DNA of 9,104 nucleotides, taken from the NCBI GenBank assembly GCA_964651325.1, contig CAZYXP010000160.1:1-9104 (forward strand), read 5' to 3'. Made by a program: the position numbers and the translations under genes. A model generated the notes under the pieces. The model was not told the DNA's origin. It saw only the letters and a program-made list of their open reading frames with translations, and made no database searches. Positions 6,239 through 9,104 of the stretch are shown one piece after another. How positions within the stretch are numbered: position 1 is the stretch's first letter; every line of letters starts with the position of its first letter. The DNA comes from JADFOB01 sp964651325. Its GTDB lineage: Bacteria; Planctomycetota; Phycisphaerae; UBA1845.

Positions 6239-7234
6239 CTAAATGCAGTAATCAGGAAAGTCATCCGTAGGTTCCGAGCTTGAGGCGTCGGTCAGCTTTG
6301 CTTGATCGTTGCCCTTTTGCTTCATGCGTAGCTCTGGCGGCTTGAACGTCACGATGGAATCCGGCGGTACGCTTGAAGTCACAAAGACCGAACCGCCGAT
6401 CACCGAGTTGTCCCCGATGATCGTCTCCCCCCCCAAGATGATGGCGTTGGCATAGATGGTGACGCGGTCGCCCACCGTGGGATGGCGTTTTGTCTCGCGT
6501 ATGATCCGACCGCGGTCATCTTTGGGGAAGGAAAGGGCGCCCAACGTCACGCCCTGATAAATCTTGACGTGGTCGCCGATGTCCGTGGTTTCGCCGATCA
6601 CCACACCTGTGCCGTGATCGATAAAGAAATTGCGGCCGATGCGCGCTCCCGGGTGGATGTCTATCCCCGTTTTGTTGTGCGCCCATTCGGCCATGATCCG
6701 CGGCATGAGCGGAATCTTGAACTCGTAAAACGCATGGGCCATGCGGTGGACGCTGATCGCCAGAAGACCCGGATACGACAGGACCACCTCTTCAGCGTCC
6801 TGAGCCGCCGGGTCACCGTCAAAACTCGCCTGCACATCGCCGGCCAGCGTGGTCCGTATCTCCGGGATGGCCTCCAAGAATGCCAGCGTGACGGCGCGCG
6901 CTTTTGCGCTGTACGCCTCACCGACTTGCAGGTTGGGCTCGTGCCGTTCTCGCGCGTAGCAAAGGCACAGTAGAATCTGTTTGCAGAGTGCTTTGCCAAT
7001 ACGCGGAAGCAAATCGCCGACGTGAAACGAAACGTTGTGATTGGTCAGATGTTGCCGGCCGATCAACCCGGGGTACAAAAGCTCAAGAAGATCCTCCGTC
7101 GTGCGCACAATCTCCAGCCGCGAGGGCAGGTAGGTCTTGTCGATGTGCTGCGTGCGCGCGTCGGCGTGATAGCTAGCCACGATTCGGTCGACTAGGTCGC
7201 CGAGTTTTGCACCGATAATGAAGTCTTCCGTCAT
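6239..7234 (-). CDS. cysE: serine O-acetyltransferase (CysE/EpsC type)
   Basis: Transfers the acetyl group of acetyl-CoA to L-serine to give O-acetylserine, the first step of cysteine synthesis in the cytoplasm. The 331-residue protein has a long helical N-terminal half (about 1-185), longer than in E. coli CysE (273 residues) and like the EpsC-type branch. A left-handed beta-helix of hexapeptide repeats follows: DIHPGARIG at 192-200, FFIDHGTGVVIGET at 203-215 with the probable catalytic His207, and VKIYQGVTLGAL near 223-234. D192 corresponds to the conserved active-site aspartate. The C-terminal tail is about 30 polar residues ending DYCI. A terminal isoleucine is what docks into the active site of O-acetylserine sulfhydrylase (CysK) in known cysteine synthase complexes. 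The ATG at 7234 is preferred over GTG 7261 because AGAGG (7248-7244) lies nine bases upstream. No cysK is in the window. Confidence 0.95.
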   Translation of the reverse strand: MTEDFIIGAKLGDLVDRIVASYHADARTQHIDKTYLPSRLEIVRTTEDLLELLYPGLIGRQHLTNHNVSFHVGDLLPRIGKALCKQILLCLCYARERHEPNLQVGEAYSAKARAVTLAFLEAIPEIRTTLAGDVQASFDGDPAAQDAEEVVLSYPGLLAISVHRMAHAFYEFKIPLMPRIMAEWAHNKTGIDIHPGARIGRNFFIDHGTGVVIGETTDIGDHVKIYQGVTLGALSFPKDDRGRIIRETKRHPTVGDRVTIYANAIILGGETIIGDNSVIGGSVFVTSSVPPDSIVTFKPPELRMKQKGNDQAKLTDASSSEPTDDFPDYCI

Positions 7235-7243
7235 GAGTACGAA

Positions 7244-7248
7244 CCTCT
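7244..7248 (-). promoter_or_regulatory. ribosome binding site AGAGG for cysE
   Basis: AGAGG on the minus strand is nine bases before the ATG at 7234. The upstream GTG at 7261 would add nine residues (reading MGWRQRFVL) that do not look like a family N-terminus. Confidence 0.55.
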
Positions 7249-7261
7249 GTCTCCAGCCCAC

Positions 7262-7509
7262 CTCAGAGCCGCTGGCGCCAGCCTTCGGACTCCGGGACCA
7301 CCTATGATCCGATCGGCACGTCCCGTTCCCAATCCATCCACGCCGATCGGGAGATCGGCAATCGGCGATCCAAGGACCATCCGCATTAGGAGGTCACCAG
7401 GCTTGCGCCTTGGTGCTCTGTGTCCTCTGTGGCTCAACATCCTCACGCGTCCAAGAGGCCCCACGGGTATCGTCGGTTTTCTACATGTGTTGTTTCAGGC
7501 TATTGCTCA
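7262..7509. other. intergenic region between the flavoprotein gene and cysE
   Basis: No gene is supported here. Two copies of the palindrome CCGATCGG (7309-7316 and 7343-7350) are each followed within a few bases by GATCGGCA-like sequence, and the stretch 7345-7370 is rich in GATCGG/ATCGGC repeats. Around 7410-7435 lies TCTGTGTCCTCTGTGGC, a pyrimidine/G-rich phrase of a type often seen in non-coding bacterial DNA. No clear promoter for cysE can be picked out. Confidence 0.5.
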
Positions 7510-9104
7510 TTAATTTGGCGGAGCATACTGCGCGATCAGGGTGTCCGCCGTCTTAATGCCGTCCACGGCCGCGCTCACGATGCCGCCGGCGTATCCTGCC
7601 CCTTCGCCTACGGGGTAGAGGTTGGCATACCCGATCGCCGCCCTGGTATCGCGATCGCGCGTTATGCGAATCGGCGCGCTGGCCCGTGTTTCGGGCGCGG
7701 TGATGATGCCATCGGAGCCCGCGAATCCGGGAATTCTGGCGTCGAGCATGGGAAGCGCTCGCTCAAGCGCCTGGCCCACTTCTTCCGGGATGAGCGCGCG
7801 AATATCGGTCCATCGCGCGCCCAGAGGAAAACTCGTCGCCAGGGTTCCGTTTGAGGCGCGCTGTGCAAGGAAATCCGAAGCGCGCTGCGCGGGCACGGCA
7901 TACGTCCGCCCGGTGGCCTCGAACGCCGCCTTTTCCCAATGCTCCTGGTACGCCAGCGCCCCCATGGCATCCCAGCCATGCTGGGCGGGATCGATGGTGA
8001 TCACGAGGCCGCTGTTGGCGAACGGACTCGATCTCCTGGCGCGGCTCGCGCCGTTGGTGGCGATCAACCCGGGCGACTCATTCGTGGGGAGAATCTCACC
8101 TCCAGGGCACATGCAGAAGCTGTACATGTCGCCCTGCCGCGCCGCCCCCTTGGCGACCATCTGGTATTCCGCCGGCCCCAATCTCTTGTGGCTGGCGCAG
8201 GCGCCGAATTGCACGGCATCGATCATCGACTGGGGATGCTCAATGCGAACCCCGATCTGGAACGGTTTGACGGCCACGTCAATCCCGCGCTGATCCAGCA
8301 TGCGTATGGTATCCCGCGCGGAATGACCGACCGCCAGGATCACCGGGTCCACAGGCTCCCATTGGGCGCCCTCGGGGTAGCGTCCGCCGCCGACCTGAAT
8401 CGCCCCAATCGTCCCGTCTTCGATCCGGACATCACGAAGCGAAGAGGCAAAACGGATCTCGCCGCCGTAGAATTCAATTCTCTTGCGGATGTTTGTGCAG
8501 ACGGTCGGAAGCCTGTCGCTACCGATGTGGGGTCGCGCGTCGATCAAAATATCCGGATCGGCGCCGTGGCGATACAACTCCTCAAGCACGTATCGGCAAA
8601 GATCGTCGCTGACGCGCGTGTACAGCTTCCCATCGCTATACGTCCCCGCACCGCCTTCGCCGAATAACAGATTCGATTCTCCGTCGAAATCACGCTCGCG
8701 AAAGTAACGCTGCAAGACGTCTTTGTGACGCCGCTTCACGGCTTGACCCCTTTCGAGCACGATGGGGCAATACCCGAATTGCGCCAGCCTAAGCGCCGCA
8801 AACATACCGGCCGGGCCGAACCCGACAATGATTGGACGTTGGTGAAGCGGTCGCGTGCCCGGCGTAGGTTCAGGAGTTTCGGTCCGTTCAATCCACTTGG
8901 CGTCATTGGCGCGCATTCGTTTCAATCGGCTCGCCTCACGTTGCGGCGGCTCATCGAGGGCGACCTCCATCTGATAAATGAGCCGGACGTGCCCGTGGCG
9001 GGCGTCCACCGAACGAGCCACGACGCAATAAATTCGGATGGCATCCACAGAGACCGTGCGCCTTGAAGCGGGCCGCGCACGGAGTGCGTTCTCGCGCCCA
9101 CGGC
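7510..9104 (-). CDS. FAD-dependent dehydrogenase, COG2509 type, start probably beyond the right edge
   Basis: A flavoprotein of the uncharacterised FAD-dependent dehydrogenase family (COG2509); its substrate is unknown. Counting from a possible GTG at 9048, the short N-terminal domain carries RSVDAR at 12-17. The FAD-binding Rossmann motif GFGPAG is at 76-81 with its ribose-binding Glu99. The family-typical EGGAGTYSDGKLYTR is at 131-145, and the C-terminal FAD motif LYPVGEGAGYAGGIVSAA is near the end. The frame stays open from 9048 to the right edge, and the extra residues (ending RRTVSVDAIRIY) read naturally as the part of this domain that precedes RSVDAR. I therefore infer that the true start is off-window, although GTG 9048 cannot be excluded. 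It is likely cytoplasmic, with no membrane helix. It is upstream of cysE on the same strand with a 275-bp gap, so a shared transcript is uncertain. Confidence 0.92.
   Translation of the reverse strand, partial: RGRENALRARPASRRTVSVDAIRIYCVVARSVDARHGHVRLIYQMEVALDEPPQREASRLKRMRANDAKWIERTETPEPTPGTRPLHQRPIIVGFGPAGMFAALRLAQFGYCPIVLERGQAVKRRHKDVLQRYFRERDFDGESNLLFGEGGAGTYSDGKLYTRVSDDLCRYVLEELYRHGADPDILIDARPHIGSDRLPTVCTNIRKRIEFYGGEIRFASSLRDVRIEDGTIGAIQVGGGRYPEGAQWEPVDPVILAVGHSARDTIRMLDQRGIDVAVKPFQIGVRIEHPQSMIDAVQFGACASHKRLGPAEYQMVAKGAARQGDMYSFCMCPGGEILPTNESPGLIATNGASRARRSSPFANSGLVITIDPAQHGWDAMGALAYQEHWEKAAFEATGRTYAVPAQRASDFLAQRASNGTLATSFPLGARWTDIRALIPEEVGQALERALPMLDARIPGFAGSDGIITAPETRASAPIRITRDRDTRAAIGYANLYPVGEGAGYAGGIVSAAVDGIKTADTLIAQYAPPN

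Noticed and set aside
7939..8667. A 242-residue plus-strand reading frame.
   Set aside because: It lies entirely opposite the flavoprotein gene, whose motifs are clear. It is a shadow of that gene.

Overview
The window is high-GC DNA with mostly long, well-spaced genes, a few of them starting with TTG or GTG behind purine-rich ribosome binding sites. The leucyl-tRNA synthetase has an expanded form, with no cysteines in its zinc-knuckle segment and a long insert before the VNWCP segment. To my knowledge this form is seen in Planctomycetota. The zinc-ribbon membrane protein and the GC-rich hairpin repeats between genes fit the same phylum, possibly class Phycisphaerae. The assignment is an inference from protein features, not from a marker RNA.

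Layout from left to right: (1) 1-2599, minus strand: leuS, running off the left edge and covering the start codon through KMSKS. (2) 2600-2883: a divergent intergenic region with a promoter candidate facing each way and two tandem hairpins between them. (3) 2884-3720, plus strand: a protein with two zinc ribbons, a GYF-like segment between them and a C-terminal membrane anchor; its function is unknown. (4) 3721-3889: a convergent gap filled with hairpin repeats. (5) 3890-4120, minus strand: a 76-residue membrane protein with a perfect AGGAGG. (6) 4276-5811, minus strand: an ABC ATPase fused to a GNAT acetyltransferase (COG2401-like). (7) 5812-6238: about 430 bp with no convincing gene. (8) 6239-7234, minus strand: serine O-acetyltransferase (cysE/epsC type). 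(9) 7235-7509: a gap with no gene. (10) 7510 to the right edge, minus strand: a COG2509-type FAD-dependent dehydrogenase whose N-terminus is probably outside the window.

Four of the six genes lie in a row on the minus strand (9104 to 3890), but the gaps of 155 to 430 bp argue against one tight operon. LeuS (protein synthesis) and CysE (first step of cysteine synthesis) are housekeeping genes. The least understood part is 3890-5811, where the ATPase-acetyltransferase fusion is followed by a small membrane protein. No CRISPR array, rRNA, tRNA, transposase or integrase was found. The recurrent non-coding element is a GC-rich stem with a four-base loop, present in at least six related copies, all between genes.
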